64,000 bases of DNA from NCBI GenBank assembly GCA_944385055.1, contig CALWVT010000003.1, positions 124,001 through 188,000 on the forward strand, in the 5' to 3' direction. Of this stretch, positions 49,913-58,946 are shown in pieces. The translations under genes were made by a program, and so were the position numbers. The notes under the pieces were generated by a model. That model searched no databases. It was not told the origin of the DNA and saw only the letters and a list, made by a program, of their open reading frames with translations. Within the stretch, counting starts at the first letter, position 1. The number at the start of each line of letters is the position of its first letter. Source of the stretch: an uncultured Clostridia bacterium. Lineage in GTDB: Bacteria; Bacillota; Clostridia; Oscillospirales; Acutalibacteraceae.

Positions 49913-52099
49913 TCAGACGCGCGTGAACACCCACATCTGCGAGGAGAAGTCGCTCGATGCGCGCGGCAGCGGGATGCCGGCGTTCATGAGCTCATCGCCG
50001 CCCCAGATATTGCCGGTCGCCTCGTCGCGGTAATCGGCGTTCGGGTCTAAGTGCGTGAAATACAAGGTCGCCGGGCACTGCGCCGGATGGTTTAAGATCT
50101 GGAACGACATCGCGACAACGGCGCTGCCGTCGGGGGAAATAAACTCCCACGCGGCCTCGTCGCTTTCAAACGGCGACTTCAGGCGGTGGAATTCGCCGAA
50201 CTGCACGATCGGCCGGATGGATTTGTAGATGGAAACCTGTGTGCGCACGCGCTCGAGCTCTTCGTCGCTCATCTTCGTGATATCGAGTTCATAGCCCAAA
50301 TTGCCGCTCATCGCGCATGCGCCGCGTGTCGAAAGCGGCGTGACGCGGCCCAGCTGGTGGTTCGGGACGGCCGAGACGTGGCTGCCCATCGTGACCGGCG
50401 GGAATACGAGGCTTGTGCCGTACTGGATTTTCAGGCGCGCAATCGCGTCCGTGTCGTCACTCGTCCAGGTCTGCGGCATATAGTAGAGCATGCCGGCGTC
50501 AAAACGTCCGCCGCCGCCCGAGCAGCTCTCAAACAGCACATGCGGGAAGCGCGTTGTCAAAACCTCCATCACGTGGTAGAGCCCGAGCATATAGCGGTGC
50601 TTGACCTCTCCCTGGCGTTCCGGCGGCAGCAGCGCCGAGCCCGCTTCCGTAATGTGGCGGTTCATGTCCCATTTGATATACGAAATATTCGAGTCTTCCA
50701 GCACGCGCGAGACAGCCTCGATGATGAAGTCGCACACATCCTCCCGCGAGAGGTCGAGCACGAGCTGGTTGCGGCCAAACGACGGGTGGCGTCCGGGCAC
50801 CTTGACAATCCAGTCCGGGTGCTCCCGGTAAAGGTTTGAATTGACGCTGACCATTTCCGGTTCAAACCAGAGGCCGAAGCGCAGCCCCATATCGACGACG
50901 CGCTGGCTCAACCCCTTTAAGCCGTGCGGCAGCTTCTGCAGGTTTTCGACCCAGTCGCCCAAAGAGTCGTTGTCATCCCAACGGCGGCCGAACCAGCCGT
51001 CGTCGAGCACAAACAGCTCGATGCCGAGTTCCTTTGCGCACGCGGCGATTTCCAAAAGCTTTTCTTCAGTGAAGTTAAAGTACGTCGCTTCCCAGTTGTT
51101 GATGAGGATCGGGCGCTCCTTGTGCTTATATTCGCCGCGCACGAGGTGTTCGGCGTAGAGCTTGTGATAAACCTGGCTCATGCCGTCCAAACCCGCGGCG
51201 GAATAGGCCATGACGCATTCGGGCGTCTGGAACGATTCTTTGGGCTCTAAGCGCCAGGAGAAGTCGCGCGTGTTCAGGCCGATCTGCAGGCGCGTCGATT
51301 GGAACTGGTCAACGTACGCGCTTGCCGCAAAGCTGCCGCTGTAGACCAAGCTCATCGCGAAGACCTCGCCGGATTCTTCCGTCACATTCGGCCGCAGCAG
51401 TGCGATAAACGGCGAGAACTGGTGGCTCGAGGCGCCGCGCGTCGAGCCGATTTCCGAGATGCCGTGGGAAAGCGGCCGGCGCTCCATATTGCGCTCGTTG
51501 ATATGCGCGCCCCACAGCGTCAGAAGGTCGAAGTCGCTGTCGGCAAAGTCGACGGAAGCGCTCGAGCAGCGCCGGACGGTGAGCGGGCGCTCCCCGCCGT
51601 TATAAAAGCGGACGCTGCGGCAGATGGCGTCGTATTTCTCCCAAATCGTGTAGGAAAGCTCCGCCTTTAATCCCGTGTACGAGTCCTGCAGCACGACGAC
51701 GAGTGTTTTTGCGTCCGCGGGCGTTTCCACATACGTGGCCGGCAGGCCCTCGAGCGGTTCCTTGCCGTCATAAATCGAATAGGAAAGGTACGTCAGCCGC
51801 GTGACGCGGTTGCCGTCGGGATTCTCCACGCACACAGCGGGTTCGCGGAAGTCGCCGTTGTCCATCGCCGGATATTCGCGCGGCAGCGTGTCCAGGGAGA
51901 ACGTGCGGTCTTCCGGCGCGGGGTTCGGTGAAAATCCCGCGTCGTAGCGGTAAAGCGGCCGGTTCTCGTTTAAACGGCGGACCGCGCGTCCCCAGTAGCG
52001 GTGCAAAAGATACCCGCGCTGCACCTGCAGTACGTAGCTGATGCGGCCATTCGTCAGATGGAACAGCTGGTCCTGCTCCCGGTAAGTGATGTTGACCAT
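49913..52099 (-). CDS. Alpha-galactosidase (GH36)
   Basis: A 728-aa enzyme of GH36, removing alpha-1,6-linked galactose from raffinose-family sugars or galactomannan. It has the N-terminal beta domain, then the barrel: NNWEATYFNFTEEKLLE, LFVLDDGWFGRRWDD, the nucleophile in YIKWDMNRHI and the acid/base Asp in TWTSDDTDAIARL, preceded by ESCSGGGGRFD. No signal peptide, so it works inside the cell on imported oligosaccharides. ATG 52099 follows AAAGGGGAAG. No sugar transporter is adjacent. Confidence 0.96.
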   Translation of the reverse strand: MVNITYREQDQLFHLTNGRISYVLQVQRGYLLHRYWGRAVRRLNENRPLYRYDAGFSPNPAPEDRTFSLDTLPREYPAMDNGDFREPAVCVENPDGNRVTRLTYLSYSIYDGKEPLEGLPATYVETPADAKTLVVVLQDSYTGLKAELSYTIWEKYDAICRSVRFYNGGERPLTVRRCSSASVDFADSDFDLLTLWGAHINERNMERRPLSHGISEIGSTRGASSHQFSPFIALLRPNVTEESGEVFAMSLVYSGSFAASAYVDQFQSTRLQIGLNTRDFSWRLEPKESFQTPECVMAYSAAGLDGMSQVYHKLYAEHLVRGEYKHKERPILINNWEATYFNFTEEKLLEIAACAKELGIELFVLDDGWFGRRWDDNDSLGDWVENLQKLPHGLKGLSQRVVDMGLRFGLWFEPEMVSVNSNLYREHPDWIVKVPGRHPSFGRNQLVLDLSREDVCDFIIEAVSRVLEDSNISYIKWDMNRHITEAGSALLPPERQGEVKHRYMLGLYHVMEVLTTRFPHVLFESCSGGGGRFDAGMLYYMPQTWTSDDTDAIARLKIQYGTSLVFPPVTMGSHVSAVPNHQLGRVTPLSTRGACAMSGNLGYELDITKMSDEELERVRTQVSIYKSIRPIVQFGEFHRLKSPFESDEAAWEFISPDGSAVVAMSFQILNHPAQCPATLYFTHLDPNADYRDEATGNIWGGDELMNAGIPLPRASSDFSSQMWVFTRV

Positions 52100-52176
52100 A
52101 GAGAATGCTTCCCCTTTCTGGACGCGCAAGCCGCGTCCGCGGGCACACAGCCCTGAAAATCGAATTCCTTCCCCCT

Positions 52177-52185
52177 ATTATAGCA
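52177..52185 (-). promoter_or_regulatory. Extended -10 promoter of the GH36 gene
   Basis: On the minus strand the sequence TGCTATAAT gives an extended -10; no clear -35 is seen. It is 78 bases upstream of the GH36 start. Confidence 0.55.
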
Positions 52186-52292
52186 GACGGAAGTTAAAAA
52201 TCCATCTTTTTTCACAAATCTTTTCGCATTTTTCCCGCGCGAAAACGCCGATTGCAAAGTACTGCACAGTTTGCAAAGGGAAGGGCAAAAAC

Positions 52293-52321
52293 TTGACAAA
52301 CTTTCAGAAAATTCATACAAT
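52293..52321 (+). promoter_or_regulatory. Promoter of the small membrane protein gene
   Basis: TTGACA (52293-52298), 17-base spacer, TACAAT (52316-52321). It starts a leader of about 165 bases, AT-rich, without a visible hairpin. Confidence 0.8.
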
Positions 52322-52494
52322 AAATTTGGGCATTTCCTTCTCTGCTTTTCAAACGATAGCGGGAAGGCGCGCCGTTTTGGCGAAAAATTTAAACGGTGTT
52401 TTTTCCCTGTTCATATTTTTTCGCTATTCTATTTCATAGGCGGATTCCCAATTGAGAATCCATTGCCGTGAATCTAAAAAAGGAGGGGCAGGCA

Positions 52495-52803
52495 TTGAAG
52501 AAATTCTTAGCACGCAAATCGAACGGCGGCTCCCAGTCCTTTTCCGAAAAAGAAGTGCGCAGGATGTTCCGCGGCGGAGAACCGGAAGACCAGCATTTTC
52601 CCTTGATCCGCACCGCGGTGTGCGTCGGGAGCGGCAGCCTTCTCGGCGGGCTTCTGGGGCTGCGGATTCCGTCGGTGACGGAAACGGGGCTTGTGCTGTT
52701 TTCAGGCGAATGGGCGGGCCTGTGCCTGCTTTTGGGGGCGGGCGCCGGAGCGCTCGTCGCGTTCGTGCTTTCGCGCGTGCGGCGGCACCGGACGTCGGTA
52801 TAA
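52495..52803 (+). CDS. Small two-helix membrane protein
   Basis: A 102-aa protein with a basic soluble first half (residues 1-45) and two hydrophobic segments (about 48-65 and 75-95) ending in RVRRHRTSV. I do not recognise it. TTG 52495 is preferred because AAAGGAGGGG lies eight bases before it; GTG 52468 is also in frame but has no site. It has its own promoter and terminator. Confidence 0.65.
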   Translation: MKKFLARKSNGGSQSFSEKEVRRMFRGGEPEDQHFPLIRTAVCVGSGSLLGGLLGLRIPSVTETGLVLFSGEWAGLCLLLGAGAGALVAFVLSRVRRHRTSV

Positions 52804-52849
52804 AAAGGAGCACGCGGGGTTTTCCACGCGGGCGGCAGAAATTTTCCAC

Positions 52850-52891
52850 AGGCGCACTGCGGGCCTTTTGCGGCGGCAGTGCGCCTGTTTT
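52850..52891 (+). terminator. Intrinsic terminator after the small membrane gene
   Basis: AGGCGCACTGC (52850-52860) pairs perfectly with GCAGTGCGCCT (52876-52886), followed by GTTTT. Confidence 0.8.
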
Positions 52892-52940
52892 GTGTAGAAG
52901 CGGAAGGTTCTCCACCTTTTTCAACGGGTTTTCCACATGA

Positions 52941-52968
52941 TTGACTTGCCTGCACAATCCGGTATAAT
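52941..52968 (+). promoter_or_regulatory. Promoter of the CbiE/CbiT-like gene
   Basis: TTGACT (52941-52946), 16-base spacer, TATAAT (52963-52968). Confidence 0.75.
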
Positions 52969-53013
52969 AAGAAAAGAAATGATCCACAGGGAAACGGAAA
53001 GGGGGCGTACCCG

Positions 53014-54159
53014 GTGAGCCGGGATGTCTATTTGATTGGGACCGGGCCAGGGGGAATGAGTGCGCGCGCAAAGGAGGTGCTTGCCCGCTGCGAAAAGACC
53101 ATAGACCTTGGGCGCGAAGGCCTTTCCCCGCAAAAAGCGGCCGAAGCCGTGCGGGAAGCGGGCGCCCAGGCGAGCGCTCTTTTGCTGCCGGGCAGCGGCC
53201 TTCGGGAGATTGCGCAGCTGATGCCCCTTTTGGAGGGCTTTTCGGTGACGCCGCTGCCGTCCGTGCGGCCGGAGGACCTGTTTGCGGCGCAGCGCGGGAT
53301 TCCGCCGCAGGAAATGGCGCAGCTGCCGCCCGATGCACCGGGAAGCGCGCTGGAAGTGGCCGTGCGCACGCATGCGTACACGCTCCAGCAGACGGACGCG
53401 GCAAAGGAAGCGTGTGCGCTGCTGTCTGACCACGGTTTGGGACAATTGCGCGCGGCGGTGGCGGAAGCGTTCGGCACGCCGCAGCAGCGCGTGACCGAAG
53501 ACGTCTGCGCGGCATTGGCGCGGCGCACGTTTGGGGCGGCACTTCTGTGCGTCCAGAACGCGCACCCGATGCAGGCGCCGCTGCGCACGTGCATCCCGGA
53601 CGGCGACTTCGTGCGCGGTGAGGTGCCGATGACGAAGGCGGAAGTCCGCGCGGCCGCCGTCGGGAAGCTGCGGCTTTCCCCGGAAAGCGTCGTGTATGAC
53701 ATCGGGTGCGGCACCGGGTCGGTTGCCGTAGAAGCGGCGCTGCAGGCGAAGGCTGGGCGCGTGTTCGCGATCGACAAAAAATGGGAGGCCATTGCGCTGA
53801 CCGAACAGAACCGCCGGCGCTTTGGCACCTGGAATATCGAGACGGTCTATGGGGAGGCGCCGCAGGTGCTCGAACACCTGCCGGCGCCCGACGCCGTCTT
53901 TTTGGGCGGCAGCAGCGGGGCCGTGGAGCCGATTTTAGAGACGGTCGCGCGCAAGAACCCGCATGCGCGGCTGGTCGCCTCGTGCGCGTCGATGGAGACG
54001 CTTGCGGCGCTGAGCGCTGCGGCCGTGCGCTTTCCGGATGCAGAAATGGTGCAGGTTTCGGTTGCCCGCACGCACCTGCGCGGCGCACATCACCTTTTGT
54101 GCGCACAGAACCCGGTCTTTTTGTTTTCGTTTACGCTTTCCGGCGAAGAAACCCATTAA
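53014..54159 (+). CDS. CbiE-CbiT fusion (precorrin-6Y methyltransferase type), N-half degenerate
   Basis: A 381-aa protein shaped like CobL. The C-terminal half (about 195-381) is a sound CbiT: DGDFVRGEVPMTKAEVRAA, then the SAM motif VYDIGCGTGSVAVEAAL. The N-terminal half starts like CbiE (VYLIGTGPGGMSARA) but the usual SGDPxFYG motif is reduced to LLPGSGLRE, and the following core is short of family signs. It may have lost C5-methylation but kept decarboxylation/C15-methylation, or be reused. No other cobalamin gene is in the window. GTG 53014 follows GGAAAGGGGG. Confidence 0.82.
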   Translation: MSRDVYLIGTGPGGMSARAKEVLARCEKTIDLGREGLSPQKAAEAVREAGAQASALLLPGSGLREIAQLMPLLEGFSVTPLPSVRPEDLFAAQRGIPPQEMAQLPPDAPGSALEVAVRTHAYTLQQTDAAKEACALLSDHGLGQLRAAVAEAFGTPQQRVTEDVCAALARRTFGAALLCVQNAHPMQAPLRTCIPDGDFVRGEVPMTKAEVRAAAVGKLRLSPESVVYDIGCGTGSVAVEAALQAKAGRVFAIDKKWEAIALTEQNRRRFGTWNIETVYGEAPQVLEHLPAPDAVFLGGSSGAVEPILETVARKNPHARLVASCASMETLAALSAAAVRFPDAEMVQVSVARTHLRGAHHLLCAQNPVFLFSFTLSGEETH

Positions 54160-54215
54160 AAAAGGCCGGTGGTGCTGTTCACTGCAATGCAAAGACACCG
54201 CCGGCTTTCTTTCTT
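54158..54215. terminator. Terminator between the CbiE/CbiT-like and GH51 genes
   Basis: GCCGGTGGTG (54164-54173) pairs with CACCGCCGGC (54196-54205), with one G-T pair, followed by TTTCTTTCTTT. Confidence 0.75.
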
Positions 54216-55735
54216 TATCTCTTTTTCTGGAAGCGGATCACATTCCAGCTGGCCTTGTGCAGCGGCAAAAGCCAGCCGTCTTCCGAACGCACCGCGTCGC
54301 TGCGGTGTGCGGGGCGCACGGCTTCCTTTGCGGCGCTGTTTTCCGCCTTCAGGTCGCCGTTTTCCAACACAATCCACTCGGCAATTTCGGATTCTGCGAA
54401 GCCGCGCAGCCGCAGCGTCAAGGGGATGTCGTGCTGGAGGTCGCGGTTGACGGCAAAAATGGTCAACGTCCCGGCCGCCTCGTCTTTTACCGCCGCGGCC
54501 ACCACCGCGTCGACGGCGCCGTGGCCGCTTGTCTCCACTTTTGGTGCGGACAGCAGCGGCAGCAGGGCCGTGCCGCGGCCGTACAGGCTTGCGTGCAAAA
54601 ACGGGTAAAAGATCGTCTGCCGCCACGCGGGGCCGTTCTCGTCGGCCATAATCGGCGCAATGACATTGACAAGCTGTGCCAAGCACGCGATCTTCACGCG
54701 GTCGGCATGGCACAGCAGCGTGATGAGCATCTCGCCGACCAAAAGCGCATCCTCAAATGTGTAGTGGTCTTCGAGAAGCGCCGGTGCTGTTTGCCAGGGA
54801 CGGTTCTGCATCGTGTCGTTATCCGAGGCCGTATTGTGAAACCACACGTTCCATTCGTCAAAACTCAGGTTTATCTGCTTTGTGCCGCGCTTTTTTGCCT
54901 GCACGAAGTCGCATGTCGCGATGACCGTGCGGATAAATTGGTCCATGTCGTCCGACCGCGCGAGGAAATCCTGCGTATCGCCGCGCTCGTTTCCATAGTA
55001 TTGGTGTAAGGAGACGTAATCGACAAAATCATACGTGTGCTCAAGCGTCGTCGCCTCCCATTGGGGAAAGGTCGGCATCCGGTCGTTCGAACTGCCGCAG
55101 CTGATCAGTTCAATGGTGGGGTCAATCTGCTTCATCGCCTTCGCCGTCTCGGCGGCCAGGCGGCCGTATTCGTCCATCGTCTTGTGGCCGAACTGCCATT
55201 CCCCGTCCATTTCATTGCCGAGGCACCAGACTTTGATGTTGTGCGGCGCTTTGTGACCGTTTTGCGCGCGCAGGTCGCTTAAATACGTGCCGCCCGGGAA
55301 ATTGCAGTATTCCAGAAGATCGCACGCGGCTTCCAATCCCCGCGAGCCGAGATTTACGGTCATCAGGATTTCGCTGCCGGCTTTTTTGGCCCAGTCGGAG
55401 AATTCGTCGAGCCCGATGCGGTTTTCCTCAATGCTGCGCCACGCGAGCTCTAAACGCTTTGGGCGCTGTTTTACGGGGCCGATGCTGTCTTCCCAGCGGA
55501 AGGTGGACACGAAGTTCCCGCCCGGATACCGGACAAGCGGCACCCGCAGTTCCCGCACAAGGGAGAGGACGTCCTTTCGAAAGCCCTGTTCATCGGCACA
55601 GGGATGGCCGGGGCAGTAAATGCCGCCGTAAATCGCACGGCCCAGGTGTTCGAGGAACGACCCGAACAGCCGCGGGTCCACCGGCGCGAGGGAAACATCC
55701 CGGTCAAGGGTCATGACAGCTGTTTTTTGATGCAT
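54215..55735 (-). CDS. Alpha-L-arabinofuranosidase (GH51)
   Basis: A 506-aa intracellular GH51 enzyme that removes arabinose from arabino-oligosaccharides. The acid/base Glu is in VWCLGNEMDGEWQ and the nucleophile Glu in INLSFDEWNVWF. The family start SFLEHLGRAIYGGIYCPGHP and VRYPGGNFVS are present, and a C-terminal beta domain follows. ATG 55735 follows GGAAAGGAG; the frame is open to 55828 without a site. It has its own promoter and lacks neighbouring transport genes. Confidence 0.96.
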   Translation of the reverse strand: MHQKTAVMTLDRDVSLAPVDPRLFGSFLEHLGRAIYGGIYCPGHPCADEQGFRKDVLSLVRELRVPLVRYPGGNFVSTFRWEDSIGPVKQRPKRLELAWRSIEENRIGLDEFSDWAKKAGSEILMTVNLGSRGLEAACDLLEYCNFPGGTYLSDLRAQNGHKAPHNIKVWCLGNEMDGEWQFGHKTMDEYGRLAAETAKAMKQIDPTIELISCGSSNDRMPTFPQWEATTLEHTYDFVDYVSLHQYYGNERGDTQDFLARSDDMDQFIRTVIATCDFVQAKKRGTKQINLSFDEWNVWFHNTASDNDTMQNRPWQTAPALLEDHYTFEDALLVGEMLITLLCHADRVKIACLAQLVNVIAPIMADENGPAWRQTIFYPFLHASLYGRGTALLPLLSAPKVETSGHGAVDAVVAAAVKDEAAGTLTIFAVNRDLQHDIPLTLRLRGFAESEIAEWIVLENGDLKAENSAAKEAVRPAHRSDAVRSEDGWLLPLHKASWNVIRFQKKR

Positions 55736-55799
55736 AGCGTTGCTCCTTTCCGCAAAAAAGGGAAATATCCGGGCCGCTGCCCGGATGCGTTCTGGCTGT

Positions 55800-55828
55800 A
55801 GCGTACCGCAGCCGCGGGCGCTTGTCAA
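55800..55828 (-). promoter_or_regulatory. Promoter of the GH51 gene
   Basis: On the minus strand TTGACA (55828-55823), 17-base spacer, TACGCT (55805-55800). Confidence 0.75.
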
Positions 55829-55848
55829 GGCAAAAATGCCGTATCCCC

Positions 55849-55877
55849 TTGAGAGGAAAAGCGCGCTGTGTTATAAT
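55849..55877 (+). promoter_or_regulatory. Promoter of ychF
   Basis: TTGAGA (55849-55854), 17-base spacer, TATAAT (55872-55877), back to back with the GH51 promoter. Confidence 0.78.
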
Positions 55878-55984
55878 CAGACTATGATGGGGGCTTTTCT
55901 GTGGGAAAATGCCTCCAAAGGGCTTATCAGACGGCCCGCCTTGCGCGTGCGACCGCGCAAACCATAAAGGAGCTGTAGAGAACT

Positions 55985-57079
55985 ATGAAATTAGGCATCG
56001 TGGGCTTGCCGAACGTCGGCAAGAGCACCCTTTTTAACGCGATTACAAACGCCGGCGCACAGAGCGCCAATTACCCGTTTTGCACGATTGAACCGAATAT
56101 CGGCGTCGTCGCCGTGCCGGATAAGCGCCTGGATGCGCTGGCCGAACTGTATCACCCGCGCAAGTATACGCCCGCGACGATCGAGTTTGTCGATATCGCC
56201 GGCCTCGTGCGCGGCGCGAGCAAGGGCGAGGGCCTTGGCAACCAGTTTCTGGCGAATATCCGCGAAGTTGACGCCATCGTCCACGTCGTGCGCTGCTTTG
56301 AAAACGACGACATCGTCCATGTCGACGGCTCGATTGACCCCGCGCGCGACATCGACACCATCAACGTCGAACTGATCCTCGCCGACCTCGAAGTCCTCGA
56401 GCGCCGCATCGACAAGACGAAAAAGCAGTTAAAGGCCGACAAGAAATTCCAGGAGGACCTCGATTTCTTCGAGCGCGTCAAGGAGACGCTCGAAGCGGGC
56501 AAGCCTGCACGCAGTGTGACCTGTACGGAGGACGAAAAGGTGCTGCTCGACAGCGTCAACCTGCTGACGAATAAGCCGATCCTCTACGCCGCGAATATGA
56601 GCGAGGACGACTTTAAAAACGGCATTGACTCGAACCATTTCCTGAAAGTGGTGCAGGATATCGCCGCCGCGGAACACGCGGCCGTGCTGCCGATCTGCGC
56701 GGAGCTGGAGGCCGAGATTGCGGGCCTCGACCTCGACGAAAAGAAGCTGTTTCTGGCGGATCTGCACCTCGACGAGTCGGGCCTTGACCGCTTGATTCAG
56801 AAGTCCTACGCGCTTTTGGGGCTGATTAGCTACCTGACCGCCGGCGAGCCGGAAGTCCGCGCGTGGACGATCAAAAAGGGCACGAAGGCGCCCCAGGCGG
56901 CCGGCAAGATCCATTCGGACTTTGAGCGCGGCTTTATCCGCGCGGAGGTCGTCGCATTTGATGACCTGATGGCCTGCGGCAGCATGAACGCCGCGAAGGA
57001 AAAGGGACTTGTCCGCAGCGAGGGCAAGGACTACGTGATGCAGGACGGCGACGTTGTGCTGTTCCGCTTCAACGTTTAA
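55985..57079 (+). CDS. ychF: Ribosome-associated ATPase YchF
   Basis: A 364-aa Obg-family P-loop protein that prefers ATP (OLA1/YchF). G1 is GLPNVGKST (residues 7-15), the G3 region is DIAGLVRGASKGEGLGNQFL, and the ATP-type G4 reads YAANMSEDD instead of NKxD. A coiled-coil insertion (about 125-165) and a C-terminal TGS domain (RAWTIKKGTKAPQAAG and YVMQDGDVVLFRFNV) complete the family layout. It binds ribosomes and takes part in stress responses in other bacteria. AAAGGAGCTG precedes the ATG. Confidence 0.97.
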   Translation: MKLGIVGLPNVGKSTLFNAITNAGAQSANYPFCTIEPNIGVVAVPDKRLDALAELYHPRKYTPATIEFVDIAGLVRGASKGEGLGNQFLANIREVDAIVHVVRCFENDDIVHVDGSIDPARDIDTINVELILADLEVLERRIDKTKKQLKADKKFQEDLDFFERVKETLEAGKPARSVTCTEDEKVLLDSVNLLTNKPILYAANMSEDDFKNGIDSNHFLKVVQDIAAAEHAAVLPICAELEAEIAGLDLDEKKLFLADLHLDESGLDRLIQKSYALLGLISYLTAGEPEVRAWTIKKGTKAPQAAGKIHSDFERGFIRAEVVAFDDLMACGSMNAAKEKGLVRSEGKDYVMQDGDVVLFRFNV

Positions 57080-57183
57080 AGATTCGGGAAAATCTGCCGG
57101 GAACAGGTTTAGATTTTAAAAAAGCGAACATACTAGGATAAAACTGGTATCTCAATTTCTATCCACAAAAGGAGGATTTGACA

Positions 57184-57723
57184 ATGGAATTCAAGGGCAG
57201 CCGCACCGAGGCGAACCTCGCCACCGCATTCGCAGGCGAGAGCCAGGCGCGCACGAAGTACACGTTCTATGCGAGCAAGGCAAAAAAAGAGGGCTACGAG
57301 CAGATTGCGGCTCTCTTTGAGGAGACCGCGAACAACGAAAAAGAGCACGCGAAACTCTGGTTTAAGCTCTTGCACGACAACGAGATTCCCGACACGATGA
57401 CGAATCTCGCAGACGCTGCTGCGGGCGAAAATTATGAATGGACCGAGATGTACAAGGAATTTGCGGATGTCGCCGAGGAAGAGGGCTTTACGTCCATCGC
57501 AGCGACGATGCGCCTGATCGCACAGGTCGAAAAGAGCCACGAGGAGCGCTACCGCAAGCTGCTGCAGAATCTCAAAGAGGACGCCGTATTCAAATGCGGC
57601 GAAGAGACCGTATGGGTCTGCCGCAACTGTGGGTATATCTATATCGGCAAAGAAGCGCCGAAGGTCTGCCCCGCTTGCAAGCATCCGCAGGCGTATTTCG
57701 AGCGCCGCGCCGAGAACTACTAA
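57184..57723 (+). CDS. Rubrerythrin
   Basis: A 179-aa non-haem iron peroxidase that protects anaerobes from peroxide. The ferritin-like di-iron domain (1-140) carries [29 protein letters not shown] and VEKSHEERY, and the rubredoxin-like tail holds [14 protein letters not shown] and [14 protein letters not shown] 57184 lies ten bases after AAAAGGAGG. It is followed by a strong terminator and is probably a single-gene unit. It needs an electron donor (NADH or rubredoxin reductase) encoded elsewhere. Confidence 0.97.
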   Translation: MEFKGSRTEANLATAFAGESQARTKYTFYASKAKKEGYEQIAALFEETANNEKEHAKLWFKLLHDNEIPDTMTNLADAAAGENYEWTEMYKEFADVAEEEGFTSIAATMRLIAQVEKSHEERYRKLLQNLKEDAVFKCGEETVWVCRNCGYIYIGKEAPKVCPACKHPQAYFERRAENY

Positions 57724-57767
57724 AGCACTCGTTTTTGCCGGGTTTTAAGGCCGGCACCCAAAAAGTG

Positions 57768-57820
57768 AAAGCCGCCAAGGCCGTGCCCCCTGTTTCGGGG
57801 GGCAGCCTTGGCGGCTTTTT
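57768..57820 (+). terminator. Strong intrinsic terminator after rubrerythrin
   Basis: AAAGCCGCCAAGGC (57768-57781) pairs perfectly with GCCTTGGCGGCTTT (57804-57817), an inner GCCCCC/GGGGGC helix extends it, and six T follow. Confidence 0.92.
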
Positions 57821-57858
57821 TGCCGGTTTCTTTCAGGCGGCGCAAACGGGTGTTTCGT

Positions 57859-58818
57859 TTATTCCAACACCATTTTCGCGCAGCCGTAAATGCCCGCGTC
57901 GTTGCCGAGTTCCGCAAGGCGGAAAGAGGCTTCCCGCGCCGCGTGGAACGCATACTTCCGATAGGCGGCCTGAATGCCGGAAAGCAGGATGTCACCCGCC
58001 TGCGAGACACCGCCGCCGATGACGAAGACCTGCGGGTCGACGACGCAGCTGATGTTGGCGAGCGCTTTTCCGAGCAGGTCGCAGACCTCTTCGACGAGCT
58101 TCTGCGCGAGTGCGTCCTGCTGTTTCGCCTCGTCAAAAATCTGCTTGGCGCTGGGGGCTTGTGCCGTGGACAGCGGGGAAGCGAGCACTTCCGGCGCTTC
58201 GGGATGTGCGGCCAAATACCGCTTGAGCAGCCGGACGATGCCCGTTGCCGACGCATACTGCTCAAGGCAGCCGTGGTTGCCGCAGCCGCAGGGCTCGGGC
58301 TCGTTGTCGCGCATATGCAGATGGCCGATCTCACCGCCGGCGCCGTTCGAGCCGTGCACGATTTTCCCGTTTAAGATGATCCCGCCGCCTACGCCGGTGC
58401 CAAGTGTGACCATCACCAGATTAGAAAACCCTTTGCCGCCGCCGCGGAACATTTCGCCGAGGGCGGCAACGTTGGCGTCGTTGCCCACAAAAGCGGGCAG
58501 CTGCAAAAGCGCTTCCATCTTCTGCTTGACATCCGTCGTGCCCCATCCGAGGTTGACGCATTTATGTACGACGCCGTTTTCATCGACCGGCCCGGGCACG
58601 CCAATGCCGACGCCGAGCACGGAAGAGAGGGCCATCCCTTTTTGGGTGATCTTCTCCTGGATGGAGCCGGCAATGTCAGAAAGAATGTGCGCGCCATTCT
58701 CCGCAAGGTCCGTGGGAATGGACCACTTTTCTACCAACGTGCCGTCGTCCGCAAAAAGCCCCATCTTAATGCTGGTGCCGCCGATATCGACGCCAAAACA
58801 AAATTTCTGCATGTCCAT
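57859..58818 (-). CDS. glk: ROK family glucokinase
   Basis: A 319-aa sugar kinase of the ROK family, most likely glucose plus ATP to glucose-6-phosphate. ATP motif FGVDIGGTSIKMGLF, the ROK zinc signature in CGCGNHGCLEQYAS with HLHMRDNE before it, and GTGVGGGIILNGKI are present. There is no helix-turn-helix, so it is an enzyme, not a repressor. ATG 58818 is used (ATG 58812 is two codons in); AAAGGAG lies upstream. It could phosphorylate glucose released by the GH13 enzyme 9 kb away. Confidence 0.93.
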   Translation of the reverse strand: MDMQKFCFGVDIGGTSIKMGLFADDGTLVEKWSIPTDLAENGAHILSDIAGSIQEKITQKGMALSSVLGVGIGVPGPVDENGVVHKCVNLGWGTTDVKQKMEALLQLPAFVGNDANVAALGEMFRGGGKGFSNLVMVTLGTGVGGGIILNGKIVHGSNGAGGEIGHLHMRDNEPEPCGCGNHGCLEQYASATGIVRLLKRYLAAHPEAPEVLASPLSTAQAPSAKQIFDEAKQQDALAQKLVEEVCDLLGKALANISCVVDPQVFVIGGGVSQAGDILLSGIQAAYRKYAFHAAREASFRLAELGNDAGIYGCAKMVLE

Positions 58819-58946
58819 GATTCATTTTCTCTCCTTTTTCCTTTTGTGAGCTTACCTATTGAAAAAGCAGCCGCCGCCTTGCGGCCCTGCGATTTTCCGT
58901 CTCTTTTTTCATTTCATGTTTCCTTTCATGCGGGTTTCGAGCAGGC

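Noticed and set aside
52424-54106. 560-aa minus-strand frame opposite the CbiE/CbiT-like gene
   Set aside because: Pro/Arg/Ala-rich shadow that spans a terminator and a promoter.
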